Source: Endomychus coccineus
Lineage: Eukaryota; Arthropoda; Insecta; Coleoptera; Endomychidae
Direction: 5' to 3'
Assembly (NCBI GenBank): GCA_958510875.1
Contig: OY294071.1
Span: forward strand, 35,990,581 to 36,054,580
Length of the DNA stretch: 64,000 nucleotides
The notes below the pieces were generated by a model. That model did no database searches and had not been told where the DNA came from. It was given only the letters and a program-made list of their open reading frames with translations. The first letter of the stretch is position 1. Every line of letters begins with the position of its first letter. The position numbers were made by a program, and so were the translations under genes. Below are positions 49,090 to 60,161 of this stretch, in pieces.

Positions 49090-49440
49090 ATAACATTTCC
49101 CAATGCCAGTTTTAAATGTAATTCAATGGATTGATGGAAGCATTTTTATTTTCAAAAACCGTGCAGTAAGTGCCTAGAGTCACTGAGAAAGTGATACTGA
49201 GCCTTTTTGTGTACACTCCCGCCCCAGAAGCCTGACCTGCTTTGGACCCATCTGTGAACCATACGAGCCAGTCTGGTGGCAGTAGGGTGAGAGTTTCGTT
49301 ATCCCAATCTCCTCTATTCGGGTTGAAGATTTTGAGAGAAGTGAGACATATAGCAGGGATCATGCTATCTTGCTTCATTTCTAGTATGGGGCATTTAGAG
49401 ATTGCCTCACTTAAAATCGATGAGTGTCCACGAGAGTGGT
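49090..49440 (-). mobile_element. LINE RNase H fragment
   Basis: Open minus-strand frame 49112-49378 with 'WLVWFTDGSKAGQASGAGVY', the conserved start of the LINE RNase H domain with its catalytic Asp, followed by 'SVTLGTYCTVF'. It is better preserved than the copies at 2.6 and 42.7 kb but cut off after about 90 codons. Confidence 0.75.
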
Positions 49441-49559
49441 ACGTTTTGGTCTAGTGGCCTAGGCCCTTTAACCTATACGCCGTTCTCAAGGCCTCAGTTT
49501 TTATATATAAGTGTAGAGGTGGTAATCCAACGATTTCATACCGCTCAGTATGCCTACGC

Positions 49560-49740
49560 ATGCAAGCTGCACCACTGCACCAGTCAATCAAGAGGGCGCT
49601 GGGAAATCAGCCGAACTTCTTTTTACCAAACCTCCAAATCTTCAAGAAAAGTTCAAATGCCTATCTCCTCTCCCAACATTCCACCGCTGGCTCCTTCTTC
49701 AAATATTATAGTTTTTTCTCTCGTATAGTTAAAGTATAAA
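49560..49740 (+). mobile_element. LINE 3' end fragment
   Basis: Contains cctatctcctctcccaacat followed by a short AT-rich tail, nearly the same as the LINE C-terminal block at 12640-12700. It is cut off at its 5' side. Confidence 0.6.
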
Positions 49741-50527
49741 CAAAATGCTGCTTATTCGTATAAGTTAATTTATGGTTATGATTCCAAGCAAAAAGTTTGA
49801 ATAATAAAGAATGTATTTAATGGAATTAAAATGAATAGAATAGAAGGGAGAAAAAACCTTCATTACATCACATCATGATATGTAGAATACACTTACAAAG
49901 GTACAAATTTTATTTAACAACAAAAAAACGCAATACAGAATAATCAGTTATTCCAGTTGAATATTATGAGCAATTCTTCTCAAATATTCAGGTATAGTTC
50001 GATTTTCAACGTCATGTACAAGATCTAGCACCATTCAAAATACACTTGCGCGTCTTATGTGGAGGATACAACTTCAAGCGGTAAAATTATCGCAGGTTAG
50101 TTTGGTAGATTTTTCGCAGCCTAGATTTTTTGATTTTTATATATTTTTGGGAATACTACGTGTGCAACAATTTGTTCTATTTAGATTGAAATCTTTTTAT
50201 ATTATATTGTCAATCAGCGAAAATTTTTCCATAAATAACTACCAATCCCAAATGCAATCATATTTTTGGGCGCCGAATTGTCCCGCGCTCCTCCCGTGGT
50301 CAGTTAATTTCTAAACACTCTAAATTGAAATGAAGATCTATTGAAATCTCTAGAATGCATTCTTAGTTGTTACAATAATTTTGAATGGTAGATAATGAGG
50401 ACAATACTGTGTTATGTGTTGTCTTTGATACAAATATCAAAAATATTAGCAATTGCGATTTCGATTTATTGTAACTAACAATGTTTTGTTCGATTAGTTT
50501 ATATAGAAAGATAAGAGGTAGACTTAC

Positions 50528-50697
50528 TGGTCAATATGAATTTCCGCGGATATCCGATGATGATCCCCTGAATACGAGGAAGTTGTTAGAGAATAAACTT
50601 TGGTCTTGTACTTGAATTTCGCTTGCGTTGCTGTTTCCTCTGGCGAAACTATCGAGTGTATGAGCAGAAGGTCGTATTCTTGTTCGTTTTGAACCAC
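50528..50697 (-). CDS. LLTP exon
   Basis: 170 nt, phase 0 at the start: 'VVQNEQEYDLLLIHSIVSPE', later 'KFKYKTKVYSLTTSSYSG', ending two bases into a Gln codon at GTAAGT. A longer open frame overlaps in another phase but disagrees with both neighbouring exons. Confidence 0.8.
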
Positions 50698-51256
50698 CTG
50701 AAAATTTCATATAAAAGAAACACAGCTCCAGCAGTAAAAAGCTCCATTCATTCATTACTTCGTTCAACTCGTCTTCCAGCAAACTACTCTGATATTAATA
50801 TCCTGCCCTACAACTTACTTGCCTGGCATCAAACAAAGGACTACTTTCACTTATGTCGACATTATGGTACTTGAAAGAAAGTGCCAACTGAAAATTATCG
50901 ATTCAGATCAAGGACTATCCTTCAATTCATTGTACCCTGAAATTAGCAGCCACAAGAATATTTAAAGTGATATTAAAAACGTAAGAATAAGAAAAAGTCT
51001 TATCCTTGTCTTCTTCCTGATATGAAGAATACTTAAATGATAGATTTTCGTTTATGAATAAGAAAATTAAAAGAGTTCTCATCCAATGTTGGTTTGAATT
51101 GGTGGAGTTATCTTCTCGGTATTCCTTAATTTAATTTCACTTCATCGAGGCAAAGACGTTCTTTCGCTTCTTACAAGATTATTTTCATCACAAAATCAAT
51201 ATAAGCAATTGGGCTTTCTAATTATCACGAGTGATTATTTGGATTTGCATAGCTAC

Positions 51257-51442
51257 CTTGATATTGATCTTCAATTTATCATTGTCACGGAAAAGTTGTA
51301 GGTTAGTTAAAATGACCTGAAAGCTAGGTGACTTTAGCATCAACTTGACATGGTGGTTATTTGTTCTGGCCGTGCTTTTATCCTGATAAAATCCTCGAGC
51401 TTCTAAACTGTGACCGCTGAACCATGTTCCACTAAAATCGAT
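51257..51442 (-). CDS. LLTP exon
   Basis: 186 nt, 62 codons, phase 0 at both ends, acceptor aatttttag and donor GTAGCT. It starts with 'IDFSGTWFSGHSLEARGFYQ' and includes 'KLMLKSPSFQVILTNLQLF'. Confidence 0.85.
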
Positions 51443-52750
51443 CTAAAAATTTAAAACTAGTTGATAAATCTTTGCTGGTATCGTTCAACTATCCTCCCAC
51501 TCCAAACATGCATATTCGTTACTGTTAATCAGATCAATCAAATTGCTAAAAACAGTAGAAAATTGGAAAGACTGATGATGTCAACACTTAGCATGCCATA
51601 GTCACCTAAGATGAAGAACTTCCCTATTTTGAAATATATATACTTAAAGAAATATCCGTTTCTAACGTCGTTATGTTCACATACTTCAAACACACTCTCC
51701 TGAAAGATGTAATGACATCTTAAAGATAAAATGTCAGAGCCTCGACCTTTTTCTACGCCATTTTGTTGCGAGCAGACATTTTGATGAAGAGTGCAAAACG
51801 GTTCTAGGAAGGAATAGGGGAATCCAGGTTAGCCTCCCATTATGAAACATTTCAGAACAATATGTGTAAATAACGCAAAACTGATATTTTCTGTTTGGAA
51901 ATTGTAGTAATTCCTAGGGTAAGATTGTATAATCTTAATATTGGAGACTTTGAAACCGATATTCTAATATTAACTCTTAATTCTTTAAGATTTGATATGG
52001 AAATAAAACGATCTTCTAAATGCAATTCCAATGAAATATTAGTTAATTCACGACTGTTATTGTGAAATATTTTATGTTGTATCATCAAGTAATATTTCTC
52101 ACTTAATCGATACACTAAGTGAAGCAGGATTTCATCAGATACGTTAAGGAATTAATGTGATACATCGCCTATGTATTCATTCACATTGTTTGGATTTTTA
52201 ATAAAGCTGAACCGGCTTGAATAGGAAAACGTCAAATCTAAATTGTTAATCTAGTGAAACAATACGCTAAATAAAACTCTTTGTTCACTTTAATTTTTCA
52301 ATTTAAAAAACAGTTATAGCTAATTCCCATGAATGTATCTGAGAACTTTTTGAATTACACCAATATTTCCCATGTGTATGCTTGTCCAGGAATATTCATC
52401 TCCGCTATGTACTTTTTGGCACCTGAAACAATTTGACTTGGCATCCTTGAAGTGACACTGACGAATCTCTTTGATGAGAAGCGTCATGTAACTTTTTGAG
52501 TGCAATTGATTACCGTTAAGACACTTATATTTTGGCGTGTAGTATATTCAAAAATAACCAACTTAGTGGAGTTTGACAGAGGAACAGCACGTAATGGGCA
52601 AAGTCATTAGTATGTACGAGTTTGTAATCTTTCATAAGTAATAAATGACTTAAACACCGTGCTGCGAATCTCTTGAGAGAGTCTTATGTCGCGAAGTTTT
52701 AAGCGAAATCACAGTTTTTTGACAGAAATATAATGGATGCGAAAACTTAC
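51443..52750. other. Intron, nothing recognised
   Basis: AT-rich intron. An 87-codon minus-strand frame at 51852-52115 lacks splice-compatible ends. No repeat ends noted. Confidence 0.4.
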
Positions 52751-53134
52751 AAGGAAATCAGAGGCGACTCTCTCATATATCTTCAATCGGACAAACATTG
52801 GTGTGAACGATGGAACAGAAACGTTGAATTTAACTTCCAGTTCTTGTAACGGTTTTGGTATGTGTTTCCAGAAAATATTCGACGAAAATTGTTTGTCAGG
52901 ACCATAGTTGATGAATAAATCTATGTTCGTAGTTGGTGTTTTTGATTGATACCTTAAATCGATTTTTAAATTAACGACCTTCGATTTGCTTAATGATAAT
53001 ACTGTATGAACGATCTTCGTGCTATCTGGTAAAGATTTATCTTTGAATAACATCTTGAATTGCATCTGTTTATCCACAGGATCTTTATGATTGGATGTTA
53101 CATTAATCGAAAATTCCGTATGCCCATAGCCTCT
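52751..53134 (-). CDS. LLTP exon
   Basis: 384 nt, 128 codons, phase 0 at both ends, acceptor ttttcttgcag and donor GTAAGT. Includes 'RGYGHTEFSINVTSNHKDPV', 'VVNLKIDLRYQSKTPTTNID' and 'LEVKFNVSVPSFTPMFVRLK', with NVT and NVS sequons. Confidence 0.88.
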
Positions 53135-53432
53135 CTGCAAGAAAAGTAGAATAACATAAAGTTTTGCATAGATACTAAGCAAAATGTACATTTGATGTGA
53201 TAATTAGTAAAATACAAAAAACCACCGAAAATATTTGTGAGTCTTGTAAGTTAGAGCGAGCCAGACGGATTGTATTGTTTTAGAAGAGAAACAAGTAAAG
53301 CACTATGGTGAGTTGTATCTGACTCTCACTAAATCACTTTCGTGAAGTTACTCGCGATAGAAGCACGGTTATGCTTTGATTTGAGACTTTTTAATACCTT
53401 GTCAATCTGCTCTATGAATAATAATAGTATTT

Positions 53433-53519
53433 TATGCAACGCTCATGTAATTATAGCTATTAATACATGAGCACGAACTAATTTAAAGTGTATTAATAGC
53501 CATTACATGTCGTTGCATA
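53433..53519. repeat. Hairpin of about 30-bp arms
   Basis: The arm tatgcaacgctcatgtaatt... at 53433-53466 pairs with gtattaatagccattacatg... at 53490-53519, with small mismatches and a loop of about 23 bases. Probably a minimal MITE remnant. Confidence 0.65.
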
Positions 53520-54289
53520 CGCTATTTTTTCTACTACCAGTTGTAATAGAATAATATAATTAACACTTTATTTCCGTTAGGTTAATAGTAAGTCTGAATT
53601 AAAATTAAATTAATACATTTTGGATCTGGCAGATATTCAAGGCAATAGATTTTGTCATTAATTGATTTTCCTTGCCCATGAACCTGCACATATAGTATTA
53701 AAATGCATTGTAATATCACAATTGGAGATTCATTTATACCATACATCTTGAATTATATAAGCTCACAATATTCTATTTTCTTATCTCATAATAATATAAA
53801 CATACTACACATTTGTTATACTTATTATAGCATAACAAATGCTGAGTCTTCAAGGCCCCAACCGTGTGGATGATATCGGAGTGAATACCGGTTTCTAATT
53901 CAACCTTCACCGAACTAGATCAAGTATTGTTATCAGAATACAAATCTCTACCTTGAAAATAGGAATTTAAGATTATTAATTAAATGATAGTTATGAAGAA
54001 GGAGTTCTAAATTAGTATTAGAAAGTATTAGGTAGTACAGTTAGTTGGTAGACATGATACAGCTACCATGTAGTTCTTAGCAGAACTAATATAATTCTGC
54101 TACCGTACAATGTATTGCCATACATTAACTAATACAAATACATCACGTTTTGTACTCCAGTGTTGTGATTCCAACCCCCTCCCTATTTCTGTTCCTTATA
54201 GTCCAAGTTCCCTAGGGAACTTCTGCTATAACCCAGCAAGCAAACCTATTATCTGGTAAGACATTGCGTTTTGGCAAACTAAAAAATAA

Positions 54290-55130
54290 ACCCTTTGTCA
54301 TACCTTCATACACTAGGACATTTTCGCCAACATGCGAAGGGGCGGCTCCGAGTTGTATCCCCTGACCATCAGATGAACCAGAGGTGTCCAAACCGAATTA
54401 GCTGTGGTGCCACTGATCGATCCAGAGGAACTTATTATTATTATTGATGTAGAGAGGAACCGGTGAGGTTCCTTTATTTCTGGAAAGATGCCCTTTGCAC
54501 CCTAAACCATATAGTGGGGCGGGTACTCACTCACGAGTTTTCACCAATACCTCGATGTGGACGAACAGCCATCAATTCAACACCAAGTCAACCCCGGGTG
54601 TGCCAATAGGTGGTTAGTGCCCTGAAGAGGCTTAGCACCGTCCTCGTTGCATTGTCATTTCGTTTTCATGTTTACACCACCTGCATAAGGGTGAAACGGT
54701 CCATGTCTCGTTAGTATCTATGTCAGCAGTTTGAAATTGCCTTCAACATCTTCCTCATTTGCTGAGACCAGTTTTCCTTATGGTGCATCCAATAAATGCT
54801 TTATATTGTCTGCAACCGTTCAGTTGTTCACTCTTCCGAGTGTTGTGATCGGATCCAGCAGTGGTTTGCCTCTTCGATGTTACTCTTCGAGTCAGCTTTC
54901 GTATTCGCTAAGGTTGTTCAGCGTGTTAGTGCAACCTCACATAAGCTTTTATGTTATTTTCATGATATCCAGCGCAACAAGAGCAGTTTTGCTGTCCGTG
55001 CATATGCTCATGTGGTTTTGCGCTCTTTTTCCAAACGCGGCTTAAGCACAACGCGTTATAAGCCAGAATTTCCGTTTGGAGAATATTGGCGTGATAGAAG
55101 TATACTAAGACCCATAATATCATAAGAACT
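54290..55130 (-). mobile_element. LINE RNase H, C-terminus and 3' UTR remnant
   Basis: Read across minus-strand frames: 'HMSICTDSKTALVALDIMK' (near 54960-55025; RNase H segment with Asp), 'TRHGPFHPYAGGVN' (54670-54710), 'THLLAHPGL' resembling the HLL.CP block, and a 3' UTR down to about 54300 with a short ATT repeat. It belongs to a different LINE family from those at 2.6 and 42 kb. Confidence 0.65.
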
Positions 55131-56010
55131 CATATGTAGATCCACAATATTAACTGCCCCCAAAAAAATATTATTTAATGTGCCGAAGAATCAGAAGAAC
55201 ATTGCCTATTATGTCTATTGCCTTTGAACTAAATTTCAGCTAATCATCAAGGGTTCGAGACAAGGTCACATCAACATGGGTATTTTGTAGCATTCAGACT
55301 GTCTCAACTGTATTGTAGCATTCTTTAGTAATTCCAGGTATACAACTTTCATTTCCATCTGCAAACAAATGTCTTAACTTCATTGCGTTCAGTATTTCAT
55401 TCCATTGTGTACCTATATATTTAATTTTACATCATGAACTGTCAAACTTTCAAACGAAGCTCTCATATGCTGTACAATTTGTAAGGAACATTCAATCCAT
55501 TTTCGTTCTGTACAGACTGAAATGTGCCTATATTCTAATTCTACTCATTTTCCCTTTCTGCAGGATTTCCAGTGATCACAAGGGGAATGTATTGCGAAAT
55601 TTTAGTTACAAGGTTGTATGAATTTTATTGCAGCTTCAATGAACTGTATGAATTTCTTTGAAAGTGCAAAGCCAGCCATGATTTCTAATATAACATTCTA
55701 TACGATGAATGTAACAAAATACAATAAAATATATAAATAGAATCGAATAGGGAATGATATTTTTGTGATGATAACAACCTCCATTAGCCATTTTTCTAAT
55801 GGAATGCTACTCATTTGAGGGAACCAGTGAAAAAAGAATACAATGTGTTTCTTGAGTATTTCGATCGAGTCATAAATTACTTAACTAAGGGAATATACAT
55901 AATTTTATCTAACTAGTCTAACTATTTCAAGCTACTATAATCATTTGTGTGTTCTATGAAACAATTAGAAAAGTATTGATCCCTTAGGAAGTTAGTAATA
56001 CTACACTCAC
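55131..56010. other. Intron, nothing recognised
   Basis: AT-rich intron sequence with no open frame, exon or repeat end that I can support. Confidence 0.4.
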
Positions 56011-56303
56011 CAGTAATACAAATTTCGATTCAGCGTTGAAATTGGGATAAGCTGTACTTGTAAAGTCAGAGTATCCTCGTATATCCATCAAATTTCGATG
56101 GGAGCGATTAGCCAGGGAGAATCTCAACTGCACCCCTTGTTCTCTTGTGTTTGCAAATCTATAATGTACGGTAAAGTTGGAAGATATAGAAGCATCCGCT
56201 TTCGTAAAATATCCAAAAACTTTGGAAGTTACCCTCTTGGTTTGGAATTTTAAATCGACGCCATACTGAGATATGCCCTTTTTCGTTAACAATTTGATAG
56301 ATC
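56011..56303 (-). CDS. LLTP exon
   Basis: 293 nt; two bases complete a Gly codon. Includes 'SIKLLTKKGISQYGVDLKFQ', 'SSNFTVHYRFANTREQGVQL' (NFT sequon) and 'NFNAESKFVLL' at donor GTGAGT, phase 0. Acceptor gattgcag. Confidence 0.88.
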
Positions 56304-56429
56304 CTGCAATCGAAAAGTAGTTCAAGACGGATTCGGAAGAGCTAAGCTACTTTTACATTATATATTCCTCAAATAAAATATTATTATGTCATTATTTATA
56401 AAAATCGTATGTTTAATCTACATAATATA

Positions 56430-57900
56430 TAAAAATGGAAGTGTCTGTATGGTCCAAATAACTCTGGAATACCAAGAGCAATTTTAGTCAAACTTGGTTC
56501 ACATATGACTCGCTATCTGAAAGAAAATACTATGAGAATTAGACAACTCTAGCACCCCTAGGGGCGGTGAGCGATGGATTATGACCCCAGTGAAAATAAT
56601 CGAAAATGATCGATACCATGTTAGAATTGAGGGTCTCCACACTCTGTACCGTGGTTAATCATGATCGAAGGATAAAACGAACGTTAGATTCGTATTTCAT
56701 TGAAATCGTATTGAAGCCAAGTTTCAAGATGTGGCTACCAAAATCGAGATATTTCCACAACTACCCCTTATGAAATTTTGCGGAATTGGAATATTCTAAA
56801 ATGTTTGGATATTAGTTGAAATTAGTTCAGTAGCATCTCGGAAGGACTCCGATACGAATTATAATTATATAATCTATATAACATGATTTTACTAGAGCCA
56901 CTGTCTCTAAGACGAGCCGAATTCGGGGTTTCCACACTTTGTACAGCAGTTAATCACGATCTACGGATAAAACTAACGTCAGATTCGAATTTCTCATCAT
57001 CGAAAACGTATTGAAACCAAGTTTTATCAGAACCGATGCGGTCGACCAAAATCGAGATTTTTCCTACCTACCCCTTATGAAATTTTGCAAATATTGAAAA
57101 TTATAAAATGTTTGGATAGTCGTTGAAATTTGTTCAGCAGGATCTCAGAGGGACGCCGATACGAATCATAATTATATAATCTATATAACATGATTTTACT
57201 AGGGCCACTGTCTCTGGAACGAGCCGAATTCGGGGTCTCCACACTTTGTACAGCAGTTAATCATGGTCTAAGTATAAAACTAACTTCAAATTCCTATTTC
57301 TCATCATCGAAAATATATTGAAACCAAGTTGTATCAGAACCGATGCTGTCGATCAAATTCAAGATTTTTCCATTTAAAAATGTTTGGATAATCGTTGAAA
57401 TTTGTTCAGCAGGATCTCAAAAGGACACCGATACGAATTATAATTATGGAATCTATATAACATGATTTTACTAGGGCCACTGTCTCTGGGACGAGCCGAA
57501 TTCGGAGTCTGCAAACCTTGTACAGCAGTTAATCATGATCTAAGGACAAAACTAACGTTAGATTGATATTTCTCATCATCAAAAACGTATTGAAGCCAAG
57601 TTTTATCAGAACCGATGCGGTCGACCAAAATCGAGATTTTTCCATACCCCCTTATAAAACTTTGCAAAAATTGAAAATTCTAAAATGTTTGAATAATCGT
57701 TGAAATTTGTTCAGCAGGATCTCAGAAGGACGCCGATACGAATTATAATTATAAATAACATGATTTTACTAGGGCCACCGTCTCTGGGACGAGCCGAATT
57801 CAGAGTCTCGACACTTTGTACAGTGGTTGATCATGATCTAAGGATAAGATTAATGTTAGATTCGAATTTCGGTCACTGAAATGAATTGTGGGTCTTCTGA
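56430..57900. repeat. Five-copy tandem satellite, period 272-307 bp
   Basis: The landmark gtctccacactttgtacagc (with variants) recurs at about 56630, 56925, 57232, 57504 and 57802. Other shared blocks include agttaatcatgatctaagga, accgatgcggtcgaccaaaa and ggatctcagaaggacgccga. Unit length varies by deletions. The outer copies are the most divergent, as expected for an array kept similar by unequal exchange. Whether it is part of a larger transposon is not visible. Confidence 0.85.
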
Positions 57901-58116
57901 TGCCGTTTGATCTAGTCTTTAAACTTCATTTGAAGTTATAGTAGTACTACTTTCAGTACGATTTTAGCTTCTCTGGCAAAATATCGACGGATGCATTTTG
58001 ATGCATAACTGCCTATTACTCCTTGGCGATTCAACTGCGGTGCATATTGACGCCAAAGCCGGAGTTGTTTTGCCATTAGAATTCCTATAAAATGTACTGG
58101 TTCTCGAAAAACTTAC

Positions 58117-58703
58117 CCTTAATGTCGAAGACCTTTTGACCGTTAACTCCCAAGTAAATGGTGGGACTGTACACGTAACCATGAGGGATCGGCTTTGTTA
58201 AAAGTCTCAACAGTGTATCGAAATGCTTAACTTTATTAACATCTAATGCAATACGAAGGTATTTTTCTTCTGGTGTATTCTTGTATTGACCTCTTGCGAA
58301 GATGGTACCTGCTGTTGAGTCTAAAAGTAAAGTTAGATTTCTACTTTGTCTGTCAATTGTGAAATTCGCCCCTAACAAACGACGCTTAGAAGTTCCTTCT
58401 GTATCGAATGATACAGAAATTGCACTGCCAGCTTTTTCATCAGTCCACTTATATTCAAACAAATATATATTGGCTGTCGGGTCCGATTTTTGAAGATAAA
58501 ATCTGAATCCAGCGGGGCCCGCCAGTAGGAAGTATGGAGCGCTGTCTATTTTAGTCACGTTCATAAAATGATGGTCTGCACAGAGTTTAAGCCCCACTGT
58601 TTTCTCCACAGCTGGCCAGGAACATATCGATTTTGATATGCCGTGTTCTTTAAGACCGTGCTGACGTTCTTCTACATTATGTTTCATTACAAGAAGTTCA
58701 GAC
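58117..58703 (-). CDS. LLTP exon
   Basis: 587 nt, the longest exon here; first base completes an Arg codon. Includes 'SELLVMKHNVEERQHGLKEH', the pair of cysteines in 'KSICSW' and 'LKLCADHHF', 'APYFLLAGPAGFRFYLQKSD', and 'YSPTIYLGVNGQKVFDIK'. Acceptor ttttcgcag, donor GTAAGT one base into a Gly codon. Confidence 0.9.
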
Positions 58704-59738
58704 CTGCGAAAAAGGTATTCTGAAGTTATTGTCTCTACATGGTACATAAATGTCCATTATTCTCAACATTTGTGGATGACATTACAAGGAAAATCACCAC
58801 TTTAATAATCAGAACTCTGAATTTAAAGGAACGATATACCGAAGAATTTGAATAAAATAACTAGAAGAATTTGATTTTCACTAATTTAAGATCATATTCA
58901 CCAACATCAAAGCTCCTTCGAACATATATTACAAAATACTAACTTAAAACAAAAGAGCTAATCTAATTTACCTGTAACATTAACGATAATCTGAAGATAG
59001 ATGGTTAGTGGAATTTTATCTAATTGTAGTTTGAACCATTAAGAGATCAAATGATAAACTGGTAGCAAACCCAAAATCTATTTCCGAATTTAAGAGTGGA
59101 GAATTATTAAAAACTTGTTGATTATTCAGCAGGATATCGGAATTCTTAAACTTATTAATTTCTACGGATTCTAGCATATCCAATGCAGCCAGAGTTGGAA
59201 GAGAATTTGTAAAGAATTTTGAAATGAGGATCAGATAATCTAGTAGGGTTTTTAATGCAACCGAAACTCAAAATTGTATTTTCTCCAAGAAGGCGAGTCC
59301 CACAATCTCTAAGATAATGTCATTAACAGATTTAATCCTCTCTCACCACTCCTCCGCTGGCTCATACGATGTTCTAGGGACATTATAGGTTTTCTTCTCG
59401 TGTATTCAAAATATGATAATTCAATTTCTTACTTTTATTTTGAATGTTTAAAACCTTGAAATTATGATTACAGTTATAGAAATTAAATCTTCTGATGAGG
59501 TTGAATCAGTTTTATAATTAATGAAACTACACCTACGTTCTTTGACTCATTTTTTAAAGGTCCTTCATGTCTGACCTATGTATGTCTTAGGGTAAGACTC
59601 ACAAGTCAACTTGTAAGCTCCTCTTTTCTTCATCAGACGGTTTCTTTTTATTGTTTTTGATAAACTTAGCTGACTTATTATGCGTTTTATACCTAAATCA
59701 CCAAGATAATTTGAAATGTTAGTAATAGGGGGCCCCAT
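58704..59738. other. Intron with faint LINE tail
   Basis: AT-rich intron. The segment 59330-59400 (ctctctcaccactcctccgctggctc) resembles the LINE C-terminal block at 12640-12700 and 49660-49700 but is too short to classify firmly. Confidence 0.4.
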
Positions 59739-60161
59739 CAGTGGTGGCTCCTCGAAGGAGGCTAAGGAGGCTCAGCCTCCTCACCAATTTATCTTAATGA
59801 TCATTCTCCATTTTATTTCCTGTTTCTATGATAATTCTTCAAATTTTACAATTAATTCCCCGTTCTAAGTAGTTATTTTTAATCTGGCAACAGTGCCCAG
59901 AGGCTAGATTCTCTATATATATCAAACGCTAAATACGTGTGGTCAACACAGTTGCTGTTTTTCCAACCAGTCCAATTGCTCTACGTTAAGCAAAACACTA
60001 GAATTGCAACGTTCTCTGTAGGCTAGCCTCTCGTTCGGAGTCGGCCAGTCGTATGAAATACGATACTTGCTGCGACACATGCTGCGTCAGTTATTGTTTT
60101 TGTTTCGCGACGCGAAGTAAGGTTAAGTTAGAATTTATCTGTTTGGTTATTAAACGTTAAA

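Noticed and set aside
50531..50782. 83-codon minus-strand frame over an LLTP exon
   Set aside because: It is in a different phase from the spliced frame and does not join either neighbour.
54731..55125. Two plus-strand frames above 100 codons
   Set aside because: Antisense shadows of a LINE RNase H region on the minus strand.
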